IMG/VR virus record: IMGVR_UViG_3300017786_000112
Location: 1 to 26,276 of that record
Length of the DNA: 26,276 nucleotides
Direction: 5' to 3' (one strand)
DNA from: a virus
Shown here piece after piece: positions 13,623 to 20,500 of the stretch. The notes below the pieces were generated by a model. The model made no database searches, was not told the DNA's origin, and saw only the letters and a list, made by a program, of their open reading frames with translations. Position numbers and translations under genes: made by a program. How positions within the stretch are numbered: the first letter of the stretch is position 1; each line of letters opens with the position of its first letter.

Positions 13623-14167
13623 TGAGAGCAGTATCAGATACAATACATAAGATTAGAACATTTAAATTTTATGCAAAGGATATGGAGTTAAAGGCAATCA
13701 AACAATATGAATCAATGAGTGAGGAGACATATTGTTACGAGGCGAATGTTTACATCTTAGGTGTGAAGGTAGGTCGAGTATCTAATCGAGGTCATGGTGG
13801 TGGCGATGATTGGGATGGAGATCATGGTAAGGGTTTCAATCATTCATGGGTGGCTGAATTAGATATATGGTGTCATAAGTCTTTACCTAAATATTATGCA
13901 AAATGGGATGATTCATGGAATCAAAAAAGTTTTGAAATATGGTGTCATGAACAGGTGGAAAAGCATATTGATGAAAGAGAATTCAATAAGGCTATGAAGA
14001 AAACTTTATTCATTGATCCATCTGAGCCTAAACAAATATCTTATTTTAAATCAAAACCGACCAAAGAAAATTTAGAAATTTTAAAGAGAAGAAATCCTGA
14101 TTATATTTTCTTACATGACATGATTAAAGAACAAGCCTTCAAAAAATTTATGGAGAATACAGGATGA
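13622..14167 (+). CDS. Conserved phage protein, unknown (181 aa)
   Basis: The ATG at 13622 shares its A with the methyltransferase stop (TAATG) and has AAGGAAT upstream; the longer frame from 13577 would overlap deeply without a ribosome site. Contains a Gly/Asp/His cluster (VGRVSNRGHGGGDDWDGDHGK) and many Trp, His and Cys (DIWCHKSLPKYYAKWDDSW, EIWCHEQVEKHID), which could bind a metal. Charged C-terminal third. I recognise no named family. It follows the MTase directly, but a functional link is unproven. Confidence 0.7.
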   Translation: MRAVSDTIHKIRTFKFYAKDMELKAIKQYESMSEETYCYEANVYILGVKVGRVSNRGHGGGDDWDGDHGKGFNHSWVAELDIWCHKSLPKYYAKWDDSWNQKSFEIWCHEQVEKHIDEREFNKAMKKTLFIDPSEPKQISYFKSKPTKENLEILKRRNPDYIFLHDMIKEQAFKKFMENTG

Positions 14168-14409
14168 TAAATCCATTAGAACAAAAGAGAAGAGGTTACT
14201 TAAACTTCTTCAAGGATGGAGTAGCAGATGCATTGCTTGATGGAGTAATAGATGACAACAAGCGATCTTCAGCTTACTATAAACAAGGATATGATTTTGG
14301 AATAACAATGTGGACTCAAATAGAGTCCACAGAATTCATCCAAGATAAATATAAAATCCTGGAAAACGTCAATGGAAAGGATACGCAGGACAATGGAAAA
14401 GACACATGA
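14164..14409 (+). CDS. Early protein, unknown (81 aa)
   Basis: ATGA overlap with the gene before. MINPLEQKRRGYLNFFKDGVA followed by 'YYKQGYDFGITMWTQ'; the short GxxxA/YxxGY pattern suggests a helical hairpin. The C-terminus (NVNGKDTQDNGKDT) is a low-complexity imperfect repeat. Role unknown. Confidence 0.65.
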   Translation: MINPLEQKRRGYLNFFKDGVADALLDGVIDDNKRSSAYYKQGYDFGITMWTQIESTEFIQDKYKILENVNGKDTQDNGKDT

Positions 14410-14584
14410 GCAAGAAACTCAATTGCACCATGATCCTATAATCAAGGAAGAGATATCATGGAAAGAGGCAGTCAAAAAAGTAGAAACTGTTCTCAATGAT
14501 GTTTGCAAAGAGTATGAGAAGGATGGTCATCATTACTATGGGGACACTTTAATGAAACATTGGCGAAGGATACTAAAAGGATAA
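14372..14584 (+). CDS. Early protein, unknown (70 aa)
   Basis: Overlaps the gene before by 38 nt. The ATG at 14372 has CTGGAAAA with good spacing; an internal ATG at 14393 has AGGA too close. His-rich (THEQETQLHHDP, KDGHHYYGD) with a helix KEAVKKVETVLNDVCKEYE. Either start is possible. No family. Confidence 0.6.
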   Translation: MERIRRTMEKTHEQETQLHHDPIIKEEISWKEAVKKVETVLNDVCKEYEKDGHHYYGDTLMKHWRRILKG

Positions 14585-14590
14585 ACGGTC

Positions 14591-15415
14591 ATGAGCCAAG
14601 CATATGAATTACCAGAAGGTAATATTCAAATATCTTTTAGTGGTGGAAGAACGAGTGCTTTCATGTTGCATAAGATATTAGAGGCTAATGGTAATTTACC
14701 TGACAGAGTTAAAGTTGTTTTTACAAATACAGGTAAAGAGATGACGGAGACACTTGACTTCATTCAAGAATGTTCTCATCGATGGGATGTGCCTGTTGTA
14801 TGGGTAGAGTATGAGGAGATAGAAACCAAAAACTCGTACAAAATAGTAAATCATAATTCTGCTAGTAGAAATGGAGAACCTTTCGAGAAAATAATAAAAA
14901 GATATGGACGACTTCCTAATGCATTACAAAGATTCTGCACAGGGATATTGAAGGTGCAAACAGGTGCCAAATATCTACAATCATTTAAATGGAAATATTG
15001 GAAGAATGCCACAGGAATAAGATTTGATGAGAAAAGGAGACAGAAGGATGGATTAATAAATAATTGGTATTATGGTTGGTATCCAATGATTGCTGCGGAG
15101 CATATAATTAATGACGTTGAATCATTTTGGGCGAAACAATCATTTAAATTAAACTTACCTATTGTTAATGGAAAGACTATGATGGGTAATTGTGACATGT
15201 GTTTTTTAAAGTCTGAGGCACAAATAGCTATGATGATGAGACAATTCCCCGAAAAAGCTAAATGGTGGATTGACATGGAAAAACAAACAGGAAAACAATT
15301 CAACAGGGACAGAGGTTTAGAAAAAATGTCAAACTATGTTGAAAGGCAACAGGACTGGGTTTTCGATCAGCAGGGTTACTTTTGTCAAGCTGACGATGGA
15401 GATTGCACAGGGTAA
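14591..15415 (+). CDS. PAPS reductase-family (PP-loop ATPase) protein
   Basis: 274 aa. N-terminal PP-loop SFSGGRTSAFML (about 15-26, SGGRTS in place of SGGKDS) preceded by a strand, then VVFTNTGKEMTETLDFI, the nucleotide pocket typical of PAPS reductase/ATP-sulfurylase-like enzymes. Later RFCTG and a GNCDMCFLK Cys pair. Family members reduce or activate sulfur; phage versions are common but poorly understood and could modify nucleotides or tRNA, or act in cysteine supply. The Lys-to-Arg PP-loop change may alter chemistry. AAGGATAAACGGTC precedes the start, so the repeat motif CGGTCAT overlaps the ATG. Confidence 0.8.
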   Translation: MSQAYELPEGNIQISFSGGRTSAFMLHKILEANGNLPDRVKVVFTNTGKEMTETLDFIQECSHRWDVPVVWVEYEEIETKNSYKIVNHNSASRNGEPFEKIIKRYGRLPNALQRFCTGILKVQTGAKYLQSFKWKYWKNATGIRFDEKRRQKDGLINNWYYGWYPMIAAEHIINDVESFWAKQSFKLNLPIVNGKTMMGNCDMCFLKSEAQIAMMMRQFPEKAKWWIDMEKQTGKQFNRDRGLEKMSNYVERQQDWVFDQQGYFCQADDGDCTG

Positions 15416-15424
15416 GGAGAGACT

Positions 15425-15640
15425 ATGTTTAAAGCTATGTTATTTATTTGTACTTTATTTCCAGGAACAGGAGAAAATATGAATTGTTGGGAGTTGCACG
15501 ATATGGTTGCTCCTAATGGATATGTTACTGAAAAGAGATGTATGATTAGAATTGATGAGATGGCTGACGCAGTAAGGAGCATTGTACCTCCACCTTATAA
15601 AATTAAATATAAATGTGAAAAAATTATGGAGAGGACGTAA
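15425..15640 (+). CDS. Small Cys-containing exported-like protein (71 aa)
   Basis: Strong AAGGAG ribosome site. N-terminus MFKAMLFICTLFPGTGE is a short hydrophobic leader, followed by three Cys (NCWE, RCMI, KCEK). The order leader-Cys-P.G.V-x-Cys-helix-P-x-Cys resembles the 22030 gene product, suggesting a distant relation. If exported, the cysteines could form disulfides. Function unknown. Confidence 0.65.
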   Translation: MFKAMLFICTLFPGTGENMNCWELHDMVAPNGYVTEKRCMIRIDEMADAVRSIVPPPYKIKYKCEKIMERT

Positions 15641-15641
15641 A

Positions 15642-15962
15642 ATGAAATTAAGCACTAGAAAAATGGTAAAGCAGTTAACTTATAGAGAAAAAAGAGAAAA
15701 GTATGGAATCTATAAGTCGCAACTTATGGATTACAATAAAGCCGATTCTTATTACATAGAGGTTTACACAAATGTAAAAAGAGTTATTAAGATAGAAGCA
15801 ATTGACGAAAAGCAAGCTATTGAAAAAGCCTTGAAAAGAGAAGCAAGAAGGAAAACTAGAAATTGTTATGAGTTTGTTGATTGCGATTACAATGTAGTTG
15901 AGGAGAAAGACTATGAGGCTTATAGACAGACTAATCAAGAGATTCGAAGAGGACGCAGTTAA
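15642..15962 (+). CDS. Basic early protein, unknown (106 aa)
   Basis: ATG at 15642 is one base after the previous stop, with GGAGAGGACG upstream; the longer frame from 15582 lies inside the neighbour and is rejected. Lys/Arg-rich: MKLSTRKMVKQLTYREKREKYG, then a 'YYIEVYTNVKRVIKIEAIDEKQAIEKALK' strand-strand-helix segment and two Cys. Could bind RNA or DNA by charge; no family recognised. The 3' end overlaps the next gene by 50 nt. Confidence 0.65.
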   Translation: MKLSTRKMVKQLTYREKREKYGIYKSQLMDYNKADSYYIEVYTNVKRVIKIEAIDEKQAIEKALKREARRKTRNCYEFVDCDYNVVEEKDYEAYRQTNQEIRRGRS

Positions 15963-16095
15963 TTTTGCATCAGCGGGCATGGAAGAAGAGGCGAAAGACG
16001 CAAGAAGATTAGCTAGTAAATATGTCGAAATGAAATATAATGGTCACACACATTCACTAAGATCGGAGATAAATGAAAAATGGAAAAAGAAGTAA
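15913..16095 (+). CDS. 60-aa helical protein, unknown
   Basis: Start chosen at the ATG 15913 because TTGAGGAGAAAGACT gives a strong ribosome site; an upstream TTG is in frame. MRLIDRLIKRFEEDAVNFAS and 'EEEAKDARRLASKYVEMKY' form amphipathic helices. Overlaps the genes on both sides (50 nt and 16 nt). Confidence 0.62.
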   Translation: MRLIDRLIKRFEEDAVNFASAGMEEEAKDARRLASKYVEMKYNGHTHSLRSEINEKWKKK

Positions 16096-16253
16096 ATTAT
16101 GAATGGAAAAAAGAAGAAATTAAAACACATTGTTTGCCGAAATGTCCAAGATGTCAAGGCACATTACAGACTGTTAACATACATGGTCATGAGCAATGTG
16201 TTTTGTGCCATAGTATTGTGGATGATTGTTGTCAGGGTGCACAATTAAAATGA
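16080..16253 (+). CDS. 57-aa zinc-ribbon peptide
   Basis: MEKEVNYEWKKEEIKTHCLP continues KCPRCQGTLQ...QCVLCHS...DDCCQG. The CPRC and CVLC pairs form a zinc ribbon; an extra CC lies near the end. GGAG lies about 11 bases upstream. ATGA overlap with the next gene. Third tiny zinc-binding candidate of this operon (others at 10162 and 12011). Confidence 0.62.
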   Translation: MEKEVNYEWKKEEIKTHCLPKCPRCQGTLQTVNIHGHEQCVLCHSIVDDCCQGAQLK

Positions 16254-16477
16254 AGGATAACATCATACATTTAGATAAATTAAAAATGTCTAGAGATCCT
16301 GTTAAAAATGTTTGTGATGCAGCAGCAAAAGAATTTACAGATTTAATTATTATAGGAGAGGACAAACATGGTAAGATACAAATGATAACTACTGTTCCCG
16401 AACCTGCCGATTTAATTTGGTTTTTAAAAGTTTGTGAGCATGGAATAATGTCAAAAGGAGTAGAGGAAGATGAGTGA
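16250..16477 (+). CDS. Conserved small phage protein, unknown (75 aa)
   Basis: Starts in an ATGA overlap (16250); the longer frame begins at TTG and is not needed. MKDNIIHLDKLKMSRDPVKN, then 'FTDLIIIGEDKHGKIQMITTVPEPADLIWFLKVCEHGIM'. The sequence reads as strand-strand-helix, a layout common among unnamed small phage proteins ending 'PADLLWLLE'-like. Role unknown. Confidence 0.65.
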   Translation: MKDNIIHLDKLKMSRDPVKNVCDAAAKEFTDLIIIGEDKHGKIQMITTVPEPADLIWFLKVCEHGIMSKGVEEDE

Positions 16478-16700
16478 ATTGAATGCAACTGCCTGTCTAG
16501 AAGAAGTTGTAGCCTATATAAGAGGGGACACTAACCTTACAGAAGCTACGTCAGCTTTGTATAGACTAGGAATGGATAAAAAAAGTGCAGGTAAAGTTCT
16601 CAGGGATACTCCTAGAAATAACATCTACAACTTTTCCACTAAATCCCGACTTGGCTCTGATCCAAGCGGAGAGAATGTGGGCGATATCGAAACCGATTGA
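16470..16700 (+). CDS. Early protein, unknown (76 aa)
   Basis: MSELNATACLEEVVAYIRGD, then 'LTEATSALYRLGMDKKSAGKVLRD', which looks like a small helical bundle or HTH-like turn. GAGGAAG lies close to the start. The last third is low complexity and overlaps the next gene by 26 nt. No family. Confidence 0.62.
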   Translation: MSELNATACLEEVVAYIRGDTNLTEATSALYRLGMDKKSAGKVLRDTPRNNIYNFSTKSRLGSDPSGENVGDIETD

Positions 16701-16974
16701 CATCATAAGTTTGATGTGTGGTCTTGATGAAAAAGTTCTAAGAATGTTGGCAACAGGTTTAGAATGGAAAAGAGTTAAGAAAGAATGGTGGGAAATAAGA
16801 TGGTTTGGACCTTGGTTAACTACCGAGGAAATGAATCAACTACCAGAATCTAACTTTGAGGACTATAACATAGTGCCACCAGAAGAGGATGGAATACCAT
16901 TCAGAGGAAGTAAATATTTGGTTGATCAATCATCTAGTTCTAGTTTAGATTGGATTAATACAACATATAAGTAA
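16675..16974 (+). CDS. Trp-rich protein, unknown (99 aa)
   Basis: The first ATG, at 16675, has GCGGAGAGA directly upstream; the longer frame starts at GTG 16585 without a site. MWAISKPIDIISLMCGLDEK and a WKRVKKEWWEIRWFGPWLTTEE core with six Trp within about 35 residues. Ser-rich C-terminus. Just before the SNF2-like helicase gene (10-bp gap). Function unknown. Confidence 0.65.
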   Translation: MWAISKPIDIISLMCGLDEKVLRMLATGLEWKRVKKEWWEIRWFGPWLTTEEMNQLPESNFEDYNIVPPEEDGIPFRGSKYLVDQSSSSSLDWINTTYK

Positions 16975-16984
16975 GGGGAAGAAC

Positions 16985-18433
16985 ATGAAATTTAATTACA
17001 AAACAAAACCATATAAACATCAAGAAGATGCTTTAGTTAAAAGTCATAACAAAAAAAACTATGCATACTTCATGGAAATGGGGTGTGGTAAATCAAAAGT
17101 ACTACTCGATAACATTGCATGGTTATACATGCAAAAAGAAATAGATACGGCAGTAATTGTTGCAACAAAAGGTGTTTACAGAAATTGGGAAGTATCAGAG
17201 ATACCAACTCATTTCCCGGATGTAATTGAAAAGGATGTATATATATGGAGTGCGTCTCCTAATAAAGCACAGGAGAAAGAATTACTTCGTGGTGTGCAGG
17301 ACAGAACAAAGCTTAGAATATTACTAATTAATGTAGAGGGTTTTGCTACACCTAAAGTAAAAAAATATGTACATGCTTTTACACAAAACTCTAAATTTAT
17401 GGTAGCCGTGGATGAATCAACAACCATAAAAAATCTAAAAGCTAAAAGAACTAAAGCTTTGATTTCATTTGGACAGAAGGCAACATATAAGAGAATACTC
17501 ACAGGATCTCCTGTTACTAAATCTCCCTTAGATTTGTTTTCTCAATGTTCTTTTATGAGTAATCAATTGTTAGGGTTTGCATCTTATTTTGCCTTTCAAG
17601 GTAGATATGCAGTCACTAGAACACAGAAGATGGGAGCACATTCTTTTCAACAGATCATTGGTTACAGGAACCTGGAAGAATTATCAAATAAACTAAATAC
17701 TTTTTCTTTTAGAGTTACAAAAGATCAAGCATTAGATTTACCACCGAAAATATATACAACTAGACAAGTTAGTTTATCAACGGAACAACTTCAGCATTAC
17801 ACATCATTAAAAAAGAATGCCGTGACAATGATCGATGATGAATTGATATCAGCGACAGAAGTAATGACACAATTGCTTAGACTCCAACAGGTGTTATGTG
17901 GCTATCTAAAAACAGATGATGGAAACATAATCGATATAAAGAATAATCGTATGGATGCTTTGTTTGAAACGATTGAAGAGATGGATGGTAAAGTAATTAT
18001 ATGGTCAAGGTTTAGAAGAGACATAATAAATATTACTGCTAAACTTGCCAAGAAGAATGGACAGGGGTCAGTTGTCAGTTTTTTCGGGGACACATCAGAT
18101 GCGGATAGAAAATCAGCGGTTCAAAACTTTCAATTTGGAGATGCAAGATTCTTCGTAGCCAATCCACAAACCGCAGGTTTTGGTCTGACTTTGACCGCAG
18201 CGACAAATGTTATTTATTATGCAAACGATTTTAATTTAGAAACTAGAATACAGTCAGAGGACAGATGTCATAGAATAGGTCAAAAGAAATCTGTGACTTA
18301 TGTTGATTTACTTTGTAAGGGGACGATTGACGAGTACATAGTTAAATCGTTGAAGGCTAAGATCAACCTTGCGAGTGCCTCATTGAACGAAGAAGTGAGG
18401 AAGTGGTTAGATCTGAGTCCGAAAAAGGTTTAA
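16985..18433 (+). CDS. SNF2-like SF2 helicase/translocase
   Basis: 482 aa. Q-like start KPYKHQEDAL, Walker A MGCGKS (32-37), motif Ia IVATKG, motif II VDESTTIKN (142-150, DEST in place of DEAH), motif III LTGSPVTKSPLDLFSQ (172-), RecA2 with VIIWSRFRRD, FFVANPQTAGFGLTLTAATNVIYY and motif VI EDRCHRIGQKKSVTYVDLL (about 423-441). This is the short SNF2 form common in phages; it moves on double-stranded DNA, perhaps remodelling forks or displacing proteins. AAGGGGAAG before the start. The last 71 bp overlap the convergent nuclease gene. Confidence 0.9.
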   Translation: MKFNYKTKPYKHQEDALVKSHNKKNYAYFMEMGCGKSKVLLDNIAWLYMQKEIDTAVIVATKGVYRNWEVSEIPTHFPDVIEKDVYIWSASPNKAQEKELLRGVQDRTKLRILLINVEGFATPKVKKYVHAFTQNSKFMVAVDESTTIKNLKAKRTKALISFGQKATYKRILTGSPVTKSPLDLFSQCSFMSNQLLGFASYFAFQGRYAVTRTQKMGAHSFQQIIGYRNLEELSNKLNTFSFRVTKDQALDLPPKIYTTRQVSLSTEQLQHYTSLKKNAVTMIDDELISATEVMTQLLRLQQVLCGYLKTDDGNIIDIKNNRMDALFETIEEMDGKVIIWSRFRRDIINITAKLAKKNGQGSVVSFFGDTSDADRKSAVQNFQFGDARFFVANPQTAGFGLTLTAATNVIYYANDFNLETRIQSEDRCHRIGQKKSVTYVDLLCKGTIDEYIVKSLKAKINLASASLNEEVRKWLDLSPKKV

Positions 18434-18728
18434 GAGAAAATTGATTGGGATGTAGTTCTACTCTTTTTGTTTCTATATCCACATAAAGCAGTCGCACTCC
18501 TAGACCTAATTGTTTTGATGTTAATTTTCTAGAAATAACAGAATTATCTTTTCTTCGACCTACTTTCTTAACGTCAAAGTAAAACCATTGATTACCACTT
18601 GATAAAGCAATTACGTCCACAGGACCTTGTTCAACGAAAGGAGCATAAACGTAACAACCTTGAGATAACAACCATTCGGCTGCAATGAGTTCGCATCTCT
18701 TACCAAAACTATTTCTTATATCTAACAT
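18363..18728 (-). CDS. PD-(D/E)XK endonuclease
   Basis: 121 aa, leftward and convergent with the SNF2-like gene. FGKRCELIAAEWLLSQGCYVYAPF (Glu helix and strand), then 'QGPVDVIALSSGNQWFYFDVKKVGRR' gives the core D..DxK pattern (about 36-58) of archaeal-Hjc/phage group-I-intron-type PD-(D/E)XK nucleases. A Lys/Leu-rich segment and strand follow (LGLGVRLLYVDIET). Probably a Holliday-junction-type resolvase or a homing-like nuclease. No clear Shine-Dalgarno sequence. Overlap on the opposite strand of the helicase 3' end is notable. Confidence 0.75.
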   Translation of the reverse strand: MLDIRNSFGKRCELIAAEWLLSQGCYVYAPFVEQGPVDVIALSSGNQWFYFDVKKVGRRKDNSVISRKLTSKQLGLGVRLLYVDIETKRVELHPNQFSLKPFSDSDLTTSSLLRSMRHSQG

Positions 18729-18802
18729 GCAAATACTTGTTGATAATTATAATAAATTGTTTTAATAATAACTATAGCCAAGATAAACACAAGGAGAAAA
18801 TA

Positions 18803-18955
18803 ATGGCTCGTGCATGGAAAGAAAAATACAGGACAGTTGCCATACCCATGGAAAACTACGAAATGCTATCTGAATTAGCTGATGAAGAGGGGCGATCTTT
18901 GACCAGACAAATTTCCTGGTTAATAAAAAAAGCATTTGAGAAAAAAACTTCTTGA
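18803..18955 (+). CDS. Ribbon-helix-helix (Arc/CopG-type) regulator
   Basis: 50 aa from the ATG at 18803 (AAGGAG eight bases upstream). Basic N-terminus MARAWKEKY, then strand RTVAIPMENY, helix MLSELADEEGRS and helix LTRQISWLIKKAFEKK: the RHH fold, whose dimers insert a two-strand ribbon into the major groove of palindromic operators. The longer frame from 18737 is not used. The only clear DNA-binding regulator in the window, so it is a candidate for the TTAACATGTTAA or GTTTACAC sites; no direct evidence. Confidence 0.78.
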   Translation: MARAWKEKYRTVAIPMENYEMLSELADEEGRSLTRQISWLIKKAFEKKTS

Positions 18956-18980
18956 CAACAAATTGCAATTATGCAGAATA
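18952..18980 (+). promoter_or_regulatory. Promoter of the replication module
   Basis: Consensus TTGACA (18952-18957), overlapping the end of the RHH gene; 16-bp spacer; CAGAAT (18974-18979). A start near 18986 would place the 18987-19020 hairpin at the 5' end of the mRNA. Confidence 0.48.
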
Positions 18981-18986
18981 AGATTG

Positions 18987-19020
18987 CTAGGTTAGATTGG
19001 CTTCCTCTTCTCTAACCTAG
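18987..19020 (+). other. 5'-UTR hairpin of the replication transcript
   Basis: 10-bp stem CTAGGTTAGA / TCTAACCTAG with a 14-nt pyrimidine-rich loop, followed by TATTTAAAG rather than a T-run. Lies just after a consensus -35 and about 45 bp before the next ATG. Could protect the mRNA end, serve as a weak terminator of the RHH gene, or bind a protein. Confidence 0.6.
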
Positions 19021-19065
19021 TATTTAAAGCCGAAGGGCATAACTTTTACAATAGGAGAAACAAAG

Positions 19066-19623
19066 ATGAGCGAGTTATTTGAAACGATTGTTGCTGATGC
19101 GAGTGCGTTTGATGAAGTTAACGCAAAGTCTGGGAGTGAATTATCTTCCCTTATTCGTAGTAGCCAACAACTCTCCACTCAAATAAAAGAAGCTGAACAG
19201 CATCTTAAAGACCTTAAAGCAATGCAAAATAAGGTCGATACTGAATCCATCCCAGCAGTCATGCATGAGATGGGTGTAGACTCTGTTACTGTAGATGGTA
19301 ACAAAGTTGAGCTAAAAGCATTTGTTCACGCAAGTATCCCACAGGATAAACGTGACGAAGTTTTTGGTTGGCTTCGATCAATTGGCGAAGGAGACATTAT
19401 AAAGAATGATGTCATCTGTAGTTTTAGCATGGGACAAGATAACCTTGCTAAATCTATTATTGCTGATCTCGAAGACAGAGGAGTGAATCCACAGGCAAAA
19501 ACGCACATCCATCCGATGACGTTGAAGTCTTGGGTTAAAGATCGCATTGAAGCAGGAAAAGATATTGATCTTGAAATGTTCGGTGCATTTGTTGGAACTA
19601 AAGCTACTACAAGAAAGGTGTAA
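19066..19623 (+). CDS. Coiled-coil protein of the replication module, unknown
   Basis: 185 aa, strong AGGAG site. Residues about 25-65 form a coiled coil (SLIRSSQQLSTQIKEAEQHLKDLKAMQ). A small beta segment follows (VDSVTVDGNKVELKAFVHASI), then a helical end (MTLKSWVKDRIEAGKDIDLEMFGAFVG). I recall unnamed relatives next to SSB-like proteins in podovirus and marine phage genomes. A DNA- or SSB-associated role is inference from position, five bases before the SSB-like gene. Confidence 0.72.
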   Translation: MSELFETIVADASAFDEVNAKSGSELSSLIRSSQQLSTQIKEAEQHLKDLKAMQNKVDTESIPAVMHEMGVDSVTVDGNKVELKAFVHASIPQDKRDEVFGWLRSIGEGDIIKNDVICSFSMGQDNLAKSIIADLEDRGVNPQAKTHIHPMTLKSWVKDRIEAGKDIDLEMFGAFVGTKATTRKV

Positions 19624-19627
19624 GCTA

Positions 19628-20428
19628 ATGAGAAACGAAGTAACAGAAAAGAAAGAAGCAGGTTTACCTGCGAATTTATTGAGTGAGATGGTAGCCGATT
19701 CCGGTGTAGGTCTTAGTAACGTAACTGCTGAAGATATGCAGATTCCTTTTCTTAGGATTCTACAAGCATTGTCGCCACAGTTAATTAAGAGTAACTCTGA
19801 CTACATCAAAGGAGCGGAACAGGGAGATATATTTAATACAGTTACCCATCAAGTATGGAAAGCTGATGAAGGTATTACTGTTGTGCCATGTTATTTCGAA
19901 CAAAAATTACTTGAGTTCGTTCCTAGATCGCAAGGTGGTGGATTTGTACAGGAGTTGAAAAAGACAGATCCAAACGTCCTTGCGGTGCAGAAAGACAAAG
20001 AGACAGGCATGGACATGTTACCTAGTGGCAACGAATTAGTTCGTACAGGTCAGCATTATGTCAAGATCATTAACGAAGAACTTGGCATGTTGGAGCCTGC
20101 AATTATTGATATGAAGAAAACTCAAATGAAGAGATCTAAGATTTGGGTTACACAGATGTCAATGCAGACAATTAAGTCGCCTGATGGTTCGTCAAGACCT
20201 GCACCTATGTTTTCTAATAAGTGGAAGTTAAAGACGATAGCTGATGGCAATGATAAAGGTTCTTGGTATTCATGGCAGATTGAGAAGGTTGGATTAATTG
20301 ACACTCTTGATATGTATAATGAATGCAAAGAGTTTCATAACAATGTGTCCACAGGAGCGGTTAAGTCGTCTGCAATTGCTGATGATTTACCACCTGCATC
20401 CATGGGGACAGACGAAGTGCCGTTTTAA
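19628..20428 (+). CDS. Probable single-stranded DNA-binding protein (SSB-like)
   Basis: 266 aa from the ATG at 19628 (GTAAGCTA just after the previous stop, with AAAGGTG upstream); the frame from 19547 lies in the neighbour and is rejected. The core (about 35-230) has strands such as GITVVPCYFEQKLLEFVPR, RTGQHYVKIINEELGMLEPAIIDM, PMFSNKWKLKTIADGN and WYSWQIEKVG, plausible for an OB-type fold. It ends ADDLPPASMGTDEVPF: acidic and terminating in Phe, as in bacterial SSB-Ct and T7 gp2.5 tails that recruit replication proteins. Neighbours are primase, helicase and polymerase. Fold assignment needs a structural model. Confidence 0.65.
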   Translation: MRNEVTEKKEAGLPANLLSEMVADSGVGLSNVTAEDMQIPFLRILQALSPQLIKSNSDYIKGAEQGDIFNTVTHQVWKADEGITVVPCYFEQKLLEFVPRSQGGGFVQELKKTDPNVLAVQKDKETGMDMLPSGNELVRTGQHYVKIINEELGMLEPAIIDMKKTQMKRSKIWVTQMSMQTIKSPDGSSRPAPMFSNKWKLKTIADGNDKGSWYSWQIEKVGLIDTLDMYNECKEFHNNVSTGAVKSSAIADDLPPASMGTDEVPF

Positions 20429-20437
20429 CTAGCTAGT

Positions 20438-20484
20438 TTAGGGCAGGGTTTTTTGTGGAATTATTCCCTGCCCTAATTCTTTTT
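20438..20484 (+). terminator. Rho-independent terminator after the SSB-like gene
   Basis: 11-bp stem TTAGGGCAGGG / CCCTGCCCTAA, 17-nt loop beginning TTTTTT, followed by TTCTTTTT. Starts 9 bp after the stop. Would make the SSB-like gene the end of a strong transcript and the downstream replication genes lower by read-through, or leave them under another promoter. Confidence 0.8.
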
Positions 20485-20500
20485 AAGAGGAAGAGTTAAG

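Noticed and set aside
10195-14592. CGGTCAT copies at 10195 and 14586 as regulatory sites
   Set aside because: Single 7-mers inside or at the start of coding sequence can occur by chance; only the intergenic clustered copies are claimed.
15675-15980. 101-codon minus-strand frame
   Set aside because: Antisense to the 15642 and 15913 genes, which have good ribosome sites; no motif.
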